Shown here piece after piece: positions 33,340-44,399 of a stretch of DNA of 64,000 bases; the first letter of the stretch is position 1, and the number at the start of each line of letters is the position of its first letter. The translations under genes and the position numbers were made by a program. Below the pieces are notes generated by a model. That model was not told where the DNA came from. It searched no databases and saw only the letters and a program-made list of their open reading frames with translations. This DNA is from Schistocephalus solidus (taxonomy: Eukaryota > Platyhelminthes > Cestoda > Diphyllobothriidea > Diphyllobothriidae). The DNA is taken from contig WEDG01000332.1 of the NCBI GenBank assembly GCA_017591395.1, positions 82,503-146,502 of the forward strand, given 5' to 3'.

Positions 33340-34760
33340 TATGCTCCACAGAAGGGTGGTGCAGGGACGGTGATTTGCGCGTGTATTAGTTTTAAGTGAT
33401 AGTAGCCTTGCGCTGCAGCTACCGCACTCTCTCTCCCCCTCCACCACCTGAGCCCAGTGTCATAACAGAGTCAAGAAGACCGGAGGCTGGAAAGGGCGCA
33501 GGGGGCTGGCGCGGCCGGAGCCGCCCCTGGGCGTGCCACCACACCTGGTTCGGATCCCACGGAGTGGGAGTGCTATAAAGTTCACATTAAGAAGGAACCA
33601 TTGCAGCCTCACTCTCAGTCCACCAGTCAGCCACTCCACACCAAAAACACTTTGGGCTGACCACGCGGTCCGAATGTTCACGTCAGTTGGCAACCTTCCA
33701 AGCCATGGCTTTTACCGCATAGTGATAGTTTAAAGTGCGTCAGATTGTTTATATTGAGGAAAATGTGGTGGGCTGTTGACCTCACTCTCTCTCCCCCACC
33801 CAAACAATCAGACCACCGTCCGAACAGGTCAGTCGTCTGATGTGGGAGTGGGTGTATTGGCTACCGGGTCAGCGTACCCGTCTTCGCGTGCCACAGCACG
33901 ACCAGGCCCCCATAATACGCACACCAGGATTCACTGAATCAGGGGATATGGAGGAGGCATCGCCATTTGACTCCCTTTCCACTGGTCAGCCACTCGATAC
34001 ACATAGCACATACACTGGGCTGACAGCGTGCAGTGGTGAAAGCGTCGGAGAGGCAGTCTTCCAAGCCATGGTTTCTAGGAAACCGTGATATTCTCAGGTA
34101 CATGATGATGGTGAGGGGGTTTTCGATGTATTGGTTTAGGTGAGTGTGCACTGATGTGACTTAGCCGCCGGTGGTTTACCGCAGGTTTTCGTGGATGTGC
34201 ATGTGTTCTTATAGGCCCATGCGATGTGTAAAGTTGCGGGAGCAGTGAGAGCCGTGGAGGCGGACGCGTCCCCATGTGACCGAATAGGCCCATGCGATGA
34301 GTGAATACGCAAGTGCAGGTAGGGCAAGATGCGGCGATATCTGCTGTGTGTTGGTGCTTCAGGCACTGGTTCACTAGCCTCCGTACAATAGATTCTCGAG
34401 TGACCGATCAGGCCGATGCGTGAAGTGAATGTGCGGTTGCAATGAGGACAGTTAAGGAGAGAGTCCTCATCGCTGGTGCTGGTGGCGGCGGCGGTGGTAC
34501 AGGGGGACCAGGTAAGGAGTATTGGGATGTGGTCTCTATGCTGGTGGGAGTAATGGAATTGATGCCAGGGGTGAGGGTGGGGGAGTCCGAAGCAGGGTTT
34601 GAAGAATTTAGAAGTAGAAGTTGGAATTGTCGGATTTGTAGTGAATTGCGTCCGAAGATGTCGGACCCCGCCGATTCAGGTGCGGAAGGTGTGTTGACAG
34701 CGCTGTCATGTTGGAGGGGCCTGGCCATTGGCGGTGTTGGTCCAGGACACACACACACAT
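33340..34760 (-). mobile_element. 5'-truncated zinc-finger LINE, copy B
   Basis: Minus-strand reading from 34,760: remnants of the first finger in a shifted frame, a Ser/Thr/Pro linker (SDSPTLTPGINSITPTSIET), more fingers (CPTCTCVFTHRMGLFGHM near 34,300), then a long 3' tail with two blocks: 34,100-33,780 (matches 14,700-14,370) and 33,760-33,340 (matches 14,340-14,070 and 12,490-12,090). The SPTLTPGINSITPT linker is identical in the copy at 15000-15545, confirming one family. RT and endonuclease are absent. Confidence 0.75.
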
Positions 34761-34764
34761 GCAC

Positions 34765-35720
34765 CCAACGAATGCCCCACATAAAAGAGGACCGTAGTTT
34801 CGGGTTCCATCTACGCCAACAACCTGCGTCCAATTTCGCCTCACAGGGTCGAGGTGGGTGAGGGCAGAGAGAGTGCGGTTGATGCTGTTCAACGTTACTA
34901 TCACCGTAAAATAATTCACACACAACTCCACCTTCCTAAGCCTACCCACCGCTATGAATACAGTTGGAAAAAGGCGGGCAATCTACTGTGCAAAATCAGT
35001 GATCTTAATTTGCTTTTGCAGGTAGCTGTTTGTTCGATCCCGCGGAAGCGTTGAAACCTCTAACACCCTGTAGATCTCCTGGCGGAGTAGCCAGTAACGT
35101 GGAGGGCACAACGCAGCAGTATTGCTGAACCAACATATCAGCAAAAAGGAGAATAGACTTTTCTGATTCATAAACAAGGCAAAATTTTCTTGCATACGTA
35201 ATGACGGGTAATGGAAAATTGCATGATTTCCAGTGTTTACCGTTTAGGTATGCTGCCAGCCGTGTGTAAATCAACTATGACGTTCAATAGGAGCTCTTTC
35301 AAACCACCGAAAGTGAATAAATTCAAAGTGTTTCATGAAGTCTGACAACTGTGTTCACAGCACAAGTTCACAAATAAGAGGGTTAATTTAACAGTACATC
35401 TGTCGTTCTTGTGAAAAAAATATGCTATAGTAGTTACGCCGACTTGGGGCAAGGTAAAGATCAAAGAAAGCCATCCGAATTGAGGCACCTTTTCTGCTAG
35501 GCCAACTGTTTCAAAAAGAGCATATCAGGTTTTATAGGCGTGACCTTCAGACTGTGGTTAAAATCCACTCCTGTCTAGTCGTCTATTAACTGAGGCCACT
35601 GGGGCACACAGGCAAATGCCTTTTTACGTGTCAAAGACAACGAACACCGTCCCGCAGCCGGCAATGAGTGCAGGATTTTATTTCCAACAAGAGTTGCATC
35701 ACAATTAGTGTTATATGCAA
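34765..35720. other. No recognisable gene
   Basis: A short CA run at 34747-34759 marks the LINE edge. Beyond it only short frames occur. Confidence 0.3.
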
Positions 35721-35726
35721 ACGGAG

Positions 35727-35905
35727 CCTACCAACAAAGACAAGGGGGATTGGAATGACCGTTTCTGGCTTATTTTCCATCATCAGCCAGCTAAAGCGAA
35801 ACAAAGGTGTTGGGCAACTGAAGCTCCAACACGTGTTCTTTTAATTATTGGCGCAGCACTCTAACCACTGCATCGAGAGCTCACCGTCCTGTCGCTTGCG
35901 ATTGA
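35727..35905 (-). repeat. SINE-like element with diverged tRNA-like part
   Basis: The head signature (CCAACAAAGACAAGGGGGAT, TGGAATGACCGTTTCTGGC, CATCATCAGCCAGC) is followed by sequence that on the minus strand reads GCAGTGGTTAGAGTGCTGCG, an A-box-like tRNA segment different from that of other copies. Head sequences may thus combine with more than one tRNA-like module. Confidence 0.55.
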
Positions 35906-35909
35906 CAAA

Positions 35910-36775
35910 TATAAATGGGCGTTCATCGCACTGTTAAAGAAACGGTTCGTCCACTCGAGTTTTTCGGCTCAATGTACAGCCCTATAGGCCGTCCCATCTC
36001 GACTTATGGTGGATAATAAGCAATAAAGGGCTATTTTGGTCTCCGTGGTCCATTGTGATAATTGTACTCTGTCTATACTTCTAGTGTGCAATCTCCACAC
36101 ATCCTGCCACGTACCATTTACAGTAATTTGCTTGTCGGCATAGATAATCTCTCTTGATAGGATGACTGGAATTATTACGTCCAAGGTCTTAAACATAAAA
36201 TAAGTTTCTATCGCGCTTTCGATACCTCGAGTGTGGGTGCACATTTTGGAACATTCCGTGTCAGTTCGAACGTCAGATGCTACGATCCACGTGCAACGAA
36301 ATCCACCGCAAGCAAGAGCGAATAAGCCTGACTCTTGGTCTACATTTCATACAATCCACAAAAACAGTACTGATTGCAAGGAATGACTTATCCTCTCATT
36401 TGGCCCGTCATTATATTTTCAAGCTCGTCCGATTTGTTATATTGATGAGTGTGCTAATGTGTCCTGCGGAGGGGCTCCCAAGCGTTGGGCTTCCCTTTAG
36501 TCTTTTCCCTCTCCGTTGTGCCCCTTTGCTATCCAAGCCATTCAGTCAACTGGTGAAGGAACTGGGTGCAGCATTTGGTAACTGTAGACAGCCATTCTAC
36601 ACGTGCCACACACAACCTGGTTGGATATTAGGTTACACCAAATAACACGCATCCCACCTGTGTGAGAAAGGCCTGTTTTGCTCGTGTTGCAGTTCACGTT
36701 GGATAAGTTTGTATTCGGTTGATGGGCTGGTCTGGCGAGCTATCCAGACGCAATTCGAACCGCACGTTTTTATTG
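35910..36775. other. No recognisable gene
   Basis: 36277-36645 (+) is a 122-codon frame without recognised motif. Nothing else seen. Confidence 0.3.
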
Positions 36776-36779
36776 AGGC

Positions 36780-37100
36780 GCACATAGCCAAGTAGGCCCA
36801 TGTCGTGGCTGAGTGTTCTTAGTCAATGCAGGCAGGTTGAATTGGTGCAACAAGCGTTATTTTGGGCTTCCGACACTGTTTTGCCAGGCTCAATGAGAAG
36901 GATTCGCAAGTGGCAGACCATGCCATTGCGTGATATAAATGTGCGATGGCAGAGTGGGCACGATAGATTTGTGGCTGCTGACCTGGTGGTTGCAATGCCC
37001 AGTGGTAGAGAATTTGTAGCTTCTGGGGGCAGACGAGTTTCCGAGTTTGTAGTGATGACATTGCAGCAAATTCCACTGTCAGGCAAATCCATCATACTGA
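36780..37100 (-). mobile_element. LINE zinc-finger fragment
   Basis: A minus-strand frame includes a good C2H2 start (CPLCHRTFISRNGMVCHLRI near 36,920-36,960), preceded by an AATTRS-type linker and followed by a degraded finger (LSHDMGLLGYVRL near 36,800). The pattern F.SR.G...HLRI, then H.MGL.G, matches the LINE finger array. No RT is attached. Confidence 0.55.
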
Positions 37101-37109
37101 AAGTGATGA

Positions 37110-40100
37110 CATTTTCCTGGAGCCCCGATAAACACTTAGCGCATCACTGGGCCACTAGCCTATAGACTGGTAGTCTCTGTTTGAGCTAATAATGGACTCA
37201 CTGTTTTCGTCTGAGAGCTCTGCGTACTTTTCAGTTTCTTGCTTATCTATATGCAGGCTAGATATACTTTTGATGAGCAGCATTGCATTTAAACACTTTA
37301 ATTATCTAATAACATCTTTTTTCTATAGGAATATTAAATTTTAAAGTTTATTAGGCATACTGGAACGGGTTTCTGATTGAAATAAAATCCCCAACTACAC
37401 TGCTCCCTCGTTAGCTTGCCACACGGGTTGCTTTAATGAGCAAGCACTTTTAGGAGGACAAAAATTCACAGCCATTAGTCAACAAAGAAATCTTGAAATT
37501 CGTTTGTAGGAGAACTCGTGAAGTAACAATTAACTGCATTTAATACGTCCTGAAATGTTCTAAAGGTATCATTTATGTCAAGATCTTTTTTGATAGAGGT
37601 GGCTTTAGCCCTTTTCGCTTCGTGCTCGACTAAAAAATCGGTTTAATCTATTCTGTGGTAACCTCATTTGTTAAATGGCTATATTTTGATTCAGTTTTCT
37701 GATACTTGTGATTTGGAAGACCTGCCTTTCTGACGTGCCTGTCGTGATGCCTTCTTGGAAATGTTTTAGCGGGTTATTCTTTATCCAACCCTGATCACTC
37801 TATTGTACCAAAGCTTAAAAATGTTTTTTTTTTCATTATAACGACCATTATTCTCTGGAACGGGGCTACGATCGCGCATTTCAAAGCATCCCTTCAGAAG
37901 GTTTTTTTATCTCCGAAAGTACCTCTTAGCCCATTCTAGTCATATAGCTGTTCACTAAGGTCTGCGCATTTGTTGACCTTTCCATAATACGCCAAACATG
38001 GGTCCCGATATCCATTTCCTAAGAGAACTCCCCCTGTAAAAGCTGATCGCATTTCTAACTTTGCTTCGTATGACCATCTGCCATTAAAAAGAGACAGTAT
38101 AAAATAAGATACCTCCTAAATTCTCCATCATTCAATTGGTTGTTTACATTTCTCCTTCGATGCTGCCCTCATTAGTTTGCTCCAGTTGAAAAGTATTATT
38201 ATAACCCTCCTGTTGGTCAAAAATGAATCTTATTCTTCAGAAAAACCGAACTTAGTGTTTTTTTACTATTATTCTCCTCCCAGAGGCTAAATTAATGGTG
38301 TGTTGGGCATAGAGCGCGCCAGCACTCCATTTATGTTTTGCTTTTAGCAATTATGCACGATTAGGTTGTAATTCATATATCTAGGCGCGGCTTTGAAAAC
38401 TGATCTTTCTTCTTGATTTGCAGAAAATTTCACTATAGGTGCACTACTACTTTAATTGTAAATAAGTGCAACAAGTCCCACATCATACGCATGAAATGAT
38501 AACCTGTCATGCCTGATTATTTGACACGTATGTCTATCGTGTTATCCCTAATCAAGAAATTAAATAAAAAAAGGTTTACTTCACGAACGCTTAACATTGA
38601 ACTTTATTGATTTAATCCTGTCTCTTAATCTTTCCTAGTCAATTTATGCTGAATCTCTGGTTTTTGCACCTTGACCTATCCGAATATTATTAGTGACTTT
38701 TACTTTCTATTCATCTTCCAACGGTTTTGCTTGCGCATCCCTGAAATCTGCACCATCCATCTAAATCTTTGCTGTTGTTCTGTGTATTTATGATTTTCCA
38801 AAATCCCTAGCAATATTGGCTCCTTTTCCTGTGTTATGTTGGCTTTTGTGGTCGGTGGTATAGCAGCCTATTATCCAGGAAATTACTCACGTATTCGTTC
38901 TCATCTAGTGGTCACGGAGTCAATCCGTTCGACACGGCGTCATTTTGTCCCCTTGCCAAAACGTGCTCACGGCATTCTTGGTTCAATTTTTGACCCTTCA
39001 GGAGGCTGAAAGGTAGAAATGTAAATGCACACTTGTCACGTTAACAGCCAAATGGGTGCTTATGCGGCCTCCTGTCTCGTCTCAATTCGCACCTCTATTC
39101 TTTGGGTCATGGTGTCTGGAGTCATTTTGTCTGAAACCTTTAGACATCTGCAACTGAATGTGCACTCACCCTCAAATACCACCATTTCCTTCGAACTATA
39201 TGTCAACCGCGACGAATTTTCAAAACTAGAATGCATCGTTTGTGTGTTGAGGCTAAAAATTGGCGTCCGCATATATTTTGCCTTTGATTACAATGTTCGA
39301 AATTTTTGGTGGTCATAAAGGGAGAGAAATTCGATTAGTCTCATGGCAAGTTCTTTTTTAGACTATTAAAACGTCAAAGAGAGTTCATTTTAGGATACGT
39401 ATCCTCTTGAAACACAAAGTAAGAGAAAGAAAACAGTGAAACCTGCCTCTTTAAATAAATGCTTTACTTAAATAATAAAAATAGAAGGGGTAATGCTATA
39501 AAGAATTTCGTTGTTACGCGATCCTTGGTGCCCTACATTTTCCGGTAACAATCGTGTCAGCAATTATGTGGATTTTTAGGTAAGGCTAGCTCTACATATC
39601 CTCTCAAGGAAATTTAGTCTGAAATTCCATTAGTAAATGAGCTCAATTGAATGTGGGGGCAAGCAACCTAGGGTAAGTCTACACGTGGCTTCTAGAAAAA
39701 ACGATTGCCAACGCTACCCTCTCTCAAAGAGTTTATTATGTGGTGTCTGTGCTAACATGCACTTTAAACTAAACCCCAACATCTAGCAAAATCAGAAAAG
39801 CACTTGATAACCTTGAGCAAGAAGTACAAATATAAAGAATTTACAATGTTTTCTATCTTTTTAAACGTGAAATAAAATTCTTCGAAAATGTTTGCTTAAG
39901 TAATGAACGACATCGGTATGCACGTTTAATTTTAAAAATGTTTAGCGTCTTACCTTCGTTGGATGCAATCAGCAGAAAAGTGCCGAAATAATGAATAATT
40001 TATTTTTTCGTTTTGTAGTGAAAATGTTTTAGTCCAAATTATAAAGTGTAATTTTGGCTCATTTTCAACGTTCCACCGGAGAAAAATTATGTTGTACTTG

Positions 40101-40420
40101 AAAAAGTGGCTCAGACATTACAAAGTAATTTTAATGAAAAGTGGAAAAAAATTTCAGTGCCATGCGTTTAATGAGGATGCCTTCTGGAGTGTTGGATGTG
40201 TTTTTTATCAAAGCCTTATCAGGAAAAATAGAGGATATTAAGGTTACCAACACACATGTCACTGACATTTTTGGTTTTTTAAAAATATGCTCTCATAATG
40301 GGGAGTAAACTCATAGAAAGTATAGTTTTCCACCATGTTTGGTAACTTTGAAATTTATAAAACTTAATAAATGACATAGGGCCAAAACGTATCGGCAGGC
40401 CATGGCGTTCAGCATAAGTG
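37110..40420. other. No recognisable gene
   Basis: Long AT-rich stretch without supported features. The frame at 39025-39318 (+, 97 aa) has no recognised domain. Confidence 0.35.
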
Positions 40421-40424
40421 ATTA

Positions 40425-41038
40425 CAAATGAGTACGTTTATTGAGCTGAGGCAACTACAATTTTGACAATGACTGATCGAGAACCTTCCTTAGAGTCAAA
40501 GCCTGAGCTGCATGTGACATCATCTGGAGTCGTTGTCATTTTGGTCAGTAGTCTGCTTTCTTCTTATGCACAGTTAATCCTCAACGTCGTTATGTAGCCC
40601 ACATATGAATACTTCCAAATTCAATGTCAAATGAGTACGTTTATTGAGCTGGAGGCAACTACAATTTTGACAATGACTGATCGAGAAACTTCTTAGAGTC
40701 AAAGCCTGAGCTGCATGTGACATCATCTGGAGTCGTTGTCATTTTGGTCAGTAGTCTGCTTTCTTCTTATGCACAGTTAATCCTCAACGTCGTTATGTAG
40801 CCCACATATGAATACTTCAAATTCAATGTCAAATGAGTACGTTTATTGAGCTGAGGCAACTACAATTTTGACAATGACTGATCGAGAACCTTCCTTAGAG
40901 TCAAAGCCTGAGCTATATGTGACATCATCTGGAGTCGTTGTCATTTTGGTCAGTAGTCTGCTTTCTTCTTATGCACAGTTAATCCTCAACGTCGTTATGT
41001 AGCCCACATATGAATACTTCAAATTCAATGTCAAATGA
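40425..41038. repeat. 202-bp tandem array, three units
   Basis: Units begin at 40425, 40628 and 40830 with the phrase CAAATGAGTACGTTTATTGA, and a fourth start at 41032 breaks off after seven bases. Units differ by only a few substitutions and single-base indels. The unit includes CATCTGGAGTCGTTGTCATT and TTAATCCTCAACGTCGTTATG. No ORF spans it. Confidence 0.95.
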
Positions 41039-41039
41039 C

Positions 41040-42060
41040 CGACTCAAAACAGCCTCCATGAGCAGAATGATCAGGTATGCCAAATTTGGATGCGTCGATT
41101 CTCAACCTTGTAAATCGGAATTTGTGAAAGTTGTTGTGTACGATACTCTTAAGAGATAAAAAGACGTAATTGTTCCCTAAAAGGTGTCGTCTACCACTAG
41201 GATTGATTTTAATTGCACTGAAAAATTAATTAATTTATCTGTAACATATTTGTTTCTGGTTAACACATCTGACCTTCCTGTTGAACACTTGGGCAAGTTG
41301 ACAACCAATAAGTAGAAATTTTAGATTGAACAAAAAAACTTGCTATTCCGCCTATTGGACGTAGTAACTATTAGTTTCCTTAGAAATAAACTCAATTACA
41401 TTTCCCAGAACGCATTTAATCACTGAGCTGCGTCCGTGCAGGCAACTCTATTGTGTCTATTGCGTGTCTATTTGGATTGTTGGCCAGGGTTTCTTAGAAT
41501 TTCGCTCATATATTTTGCGTCTGTAAGATAATCTGCTATGAGCTTGAATTACTACTTCAGCTGACGCTGTTCGAGTCAGTTTACATTTTCCAGTAAAATG
41601 GTTCGCACAGGCGTGCGCTGGCTTTCTCATAAGCACAATGTTTCCGAAGGTCTTTAAAGCAGGGAATGGAACATTGTAGGGCAGTCTACCTCGGTTCCAA
41701 TTTCGTGTTTTCTCGAACCAGATTTTTAACATGACTGGCTGAAGACAATAATGATGACGAAAAATAAGTGCAAACTGGTCACACACACACACCTGTCGCT
41801 CAGGCCATTGTTGCTCTGCCCATGGGCTTGAGTATTTTGCGTGCCAGTGGATCGTGGTTGCTCCTTTTCGGAATACAGAAGAAGGCAAACGACTGGTGAT
41901 CTGCGGGTGTGCCCAGTATTTTCTTCCAAAAAACAACGAAATAAGCCCGTAGGAGATTTTAAGAACTTCTAGTTTGTAGGAAATATTAATGTTGCTGTGA
42001 AGGAACAGATGTATCTGCGAAAGATTTAGGTGGTTTCTATTTCACTATTTCTCAAACGGA
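41040..42060. other. No firmly supported gene
   Basis: 41457-41936 on the minus strand is a 159-codon frame with no recognised domain, probably chance. A short CACACACACAC run lies at 41,780. Confidence 0.3.
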
Positions 42061-42066
42061 TTAAAA

Positions 42067-42500
42067 ATGCCAATAAAGACAACGGATACTTGAATGGCCA
42101 TTGCTGGCTCATTAGCCAGCAGCAGCCGGTCATACCTAACCCCAGGTGTTGCACCATCCGATGCTCGAACCCATGACCTGGTGATCAGAATAACATTGAG
42201 CCAGGGGCCCGTTTTCTTGCCGTTTTCGATCGGGAATATTGACATTCGTTGGCAAACGATCACCGACCGAGAATGGAACCGCTTCATTCCGTTTTGATCT
42301 GGGGCTCATTCTCGAGCCCCGCCAGCAGCCACACAGTGCCTAGCAGTATTAGAACCAGAGGAACAATGCTGCCAAAGACAAGACAGACTGGAATGACCAT
42401 TTCTGGTTCATAAACCGTCATCAGTCAGTTATACCCAATCCCAGGTGGTGTACAACTCGAGGCTCAAAGCTGCTGCCTCTTGGTCAGAAGTTCAACTCTG
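42067..42500 (-). repeat. SINE-like elements, one full copy and one partial copy in tandem
   Basis: The first copy (42067-42355) has the head signature (AATAAAGACAACGGATAC, GAATGGCCATTGCTGGCTC), a minus-strand B-box-like GGGTTCGAGC, then a tail with CGGGAATATTGACATTCG and CTCGAGCCCCGCCAGCAGCC. A second head starts at 42366 (CCAAAGACAAGACAGACTGG) and fades at about 42,500. Confidence 0.65.
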
Positions 42501-42569
42501 ACTAAGTGCGGCCAACGAGCAAGAAATTACCATGTCAGCTTCCCTCGTCTTTTTTGGCATTGCTCATCT

Positions 42570-42690
42570 ACCTTTACAACTACCAGCCACTCTGCAGCTG
42601 CTGGTGGTGCGTGTAAGTGAACGCCAAGGCAGAGCGGAAGGACTGAGTTCCGTTAGGGATCTGTGAAGAATTCGTCAGCAAATTTTTCCG
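42570..42690 (+). repeat. Inverted SINE-like tail fragment
   Basis: Reverse complement of the family tail: minus-strand CTTCCGCTCTGCCTTGGCG and CAGCAGCTGCAGAGTGGCTG correspond to the CGCTCTGCCTTGGGG and CAGCAGCCGCACAGTGGCTA blocks. It is in the opposite orientation to the copies at 42067-42500, giving a local inverted pair. Confidence 0.5.
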
Positions 42691-42699
42691 CCAGTCTGT

Positions 42700-44180
42700 T
42701 AGCCGCAGATTTTCAAGTGCCCAGTTAAATCTGGACAGCGTGCCAAGAGCGGAATGCGGCTAAATCTGAAGTCATATAATCAGCCACCATTTTAACAACA
42801 AACCTGTTTGCTTTAAAAGATTCAATGGGGTTTGGGTTTTTCAAACATCCTGAATGCTCAACTTTAAGGTAAATGTTAGGCGAAAACGGAATGTTTCGGA
42901 AGGTGTTTCAGGGGCAAAGTCTTCATGACTGTCCGACTGTCGTGGTGCCACATAGATAGGGTGACCACCGACATATGGTGCCCCATCTGACACCATTTTA
43001 TTTGACTTTTTCTCCCCTGTTCTGCACCGATGAAGCCCAACGGTTAAGCTCGTGAAATCCAGAATTTTTTGCAGCTTCACAGCATCCGCAAATGACATCG
43101 CATAGTGGACTAGCCAGTTTATGCTTTGAGTTATCAGCGAAATGCTCTCGCAGTTTGGTTTTTTAAATCAATTATCGCAAGCCCAATTAAACTGAATGCC
43201 TTTGTGCCAAAAAATTTTTTTCCAAAAACATTAAGTTTTGAGCAAGAAATTGCTTTTGGCCTCGAGTTCAATTCAAACAGGACCGAAAAATTGTGACAAT
43301 TGTCACCCAGTGCATTAGGTACCATCAGCACTTCCACTGTAAAACAGAGACCCCGATCAGTATGACAGTCCGGGTACATGCCTGTAGTGCAGGTTTTCTC
43401 CTTTAATTTTCGAAAAAAGATGTATTCGCTCCTAAATCTTCTAACACGTCCCTATCGTGGATTAACTGGAATTTACTACTGGGAAATATGACAGCAACAA
43501 AAAAAACAATGCCAGCAAGGTGATAAGCCTTCTTTGACCGAAAAAACGTTTGTCAATTTAGATACGAGAGAGATTTGCTCAAGTGGCTTCGTGAGCCGAC
43601 CACATCCTCAAACTCTGGGTAGAAAATCTTCAAATTACAGCATTGGGCCTAATCAAAATGTGTCTTGGCCTCCAGAGCTCTGGCCTTACCCGTGATTGTT
43701 TGTGCTACAGTTGGCGAATTCGCCAAAAAGGATATTTCAAGGAGTGTTGGTTTTCAGTAATTCCGATTGATTGTTGGGCGCTGATCAACACGCAACTGCC
43801 TGCGCAGGCAGAAGACGTAAGTCTTTATGTCAGAATAAACATCGCATTCCCGCCTACAACCAAGTGAAATCGGTGAGCGTTACGCTTATCTTGTTGGAAA
43901 GTCTTTTTTAAGATTTTTCCGTGAGGATTCAGATGAGGCATCTTTCGCATTGGCTTATGTTTCTCTTTTTCCTTCGGCTACGACTTACCCAAAAGCAGTT
44001 AAACATTGATTTTTGAAATATATGACAGTAGGTATCTCCCCCATTTACGAGGTGGGCGCCATATCATATAAAAACGCGGAATTGGAATTCGCAGATATTG
44101 CCGCGGAATATGCTTGAAAGCGTACAACTTGGCAAGGCAATTCACTTAACAAATTCGCCGCATCTGTCTCCTAGTACAAC
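42700..44180. other. No recognisable gene
   Basis: Short frames only, the largest about 85 codons, none with motifs. Confidence 0.35.
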
Positions 44181-44181
44181 C

Positions 44182-44184
<3 letters not shown>

Positions 44185-44262
<78 letters not shown>
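44185..44262. repeat. (TA)39 microsatellite
   Basis: Uninterrupted TA dinucleotides over 78 bp. A second uninterrupted AT run lies at 44343-44369. Confidence 0.98.
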
Positions 44263-44263
<1 letters not shown>

Positions 44264-44338
44264 GAGTAAAACTCCATTTCCCGAAGAGCATTTTTCTTTT
44301 CATTATACTATCTCGGGATGCAAACAACCTCTGTTATT

Positions 44339-44342
<4 letters not shown>

Positions 44343-44369
<27 letters not shown>
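44343..44369. repeat. AT microsatellite
   Basis: About 27 bp of alternating T and A, 80 bp after the longer TA tract. Confidence 0.95.
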
Positions 44370-44373
<4 letters not shown>

Positions 44374-44399
44374 TAACAAGCGATCCACGGTGTGCTACG

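Noticed and set aside
40425..41038. CRISPR-like array
   Set aside because: Units are 202-bp direct repeats with no spacers, in a eukaryotic genome.
41457..41936. 159-codon minus-strand ORF
   Set aside because: No domain, no paralogue, unremarkable composition.
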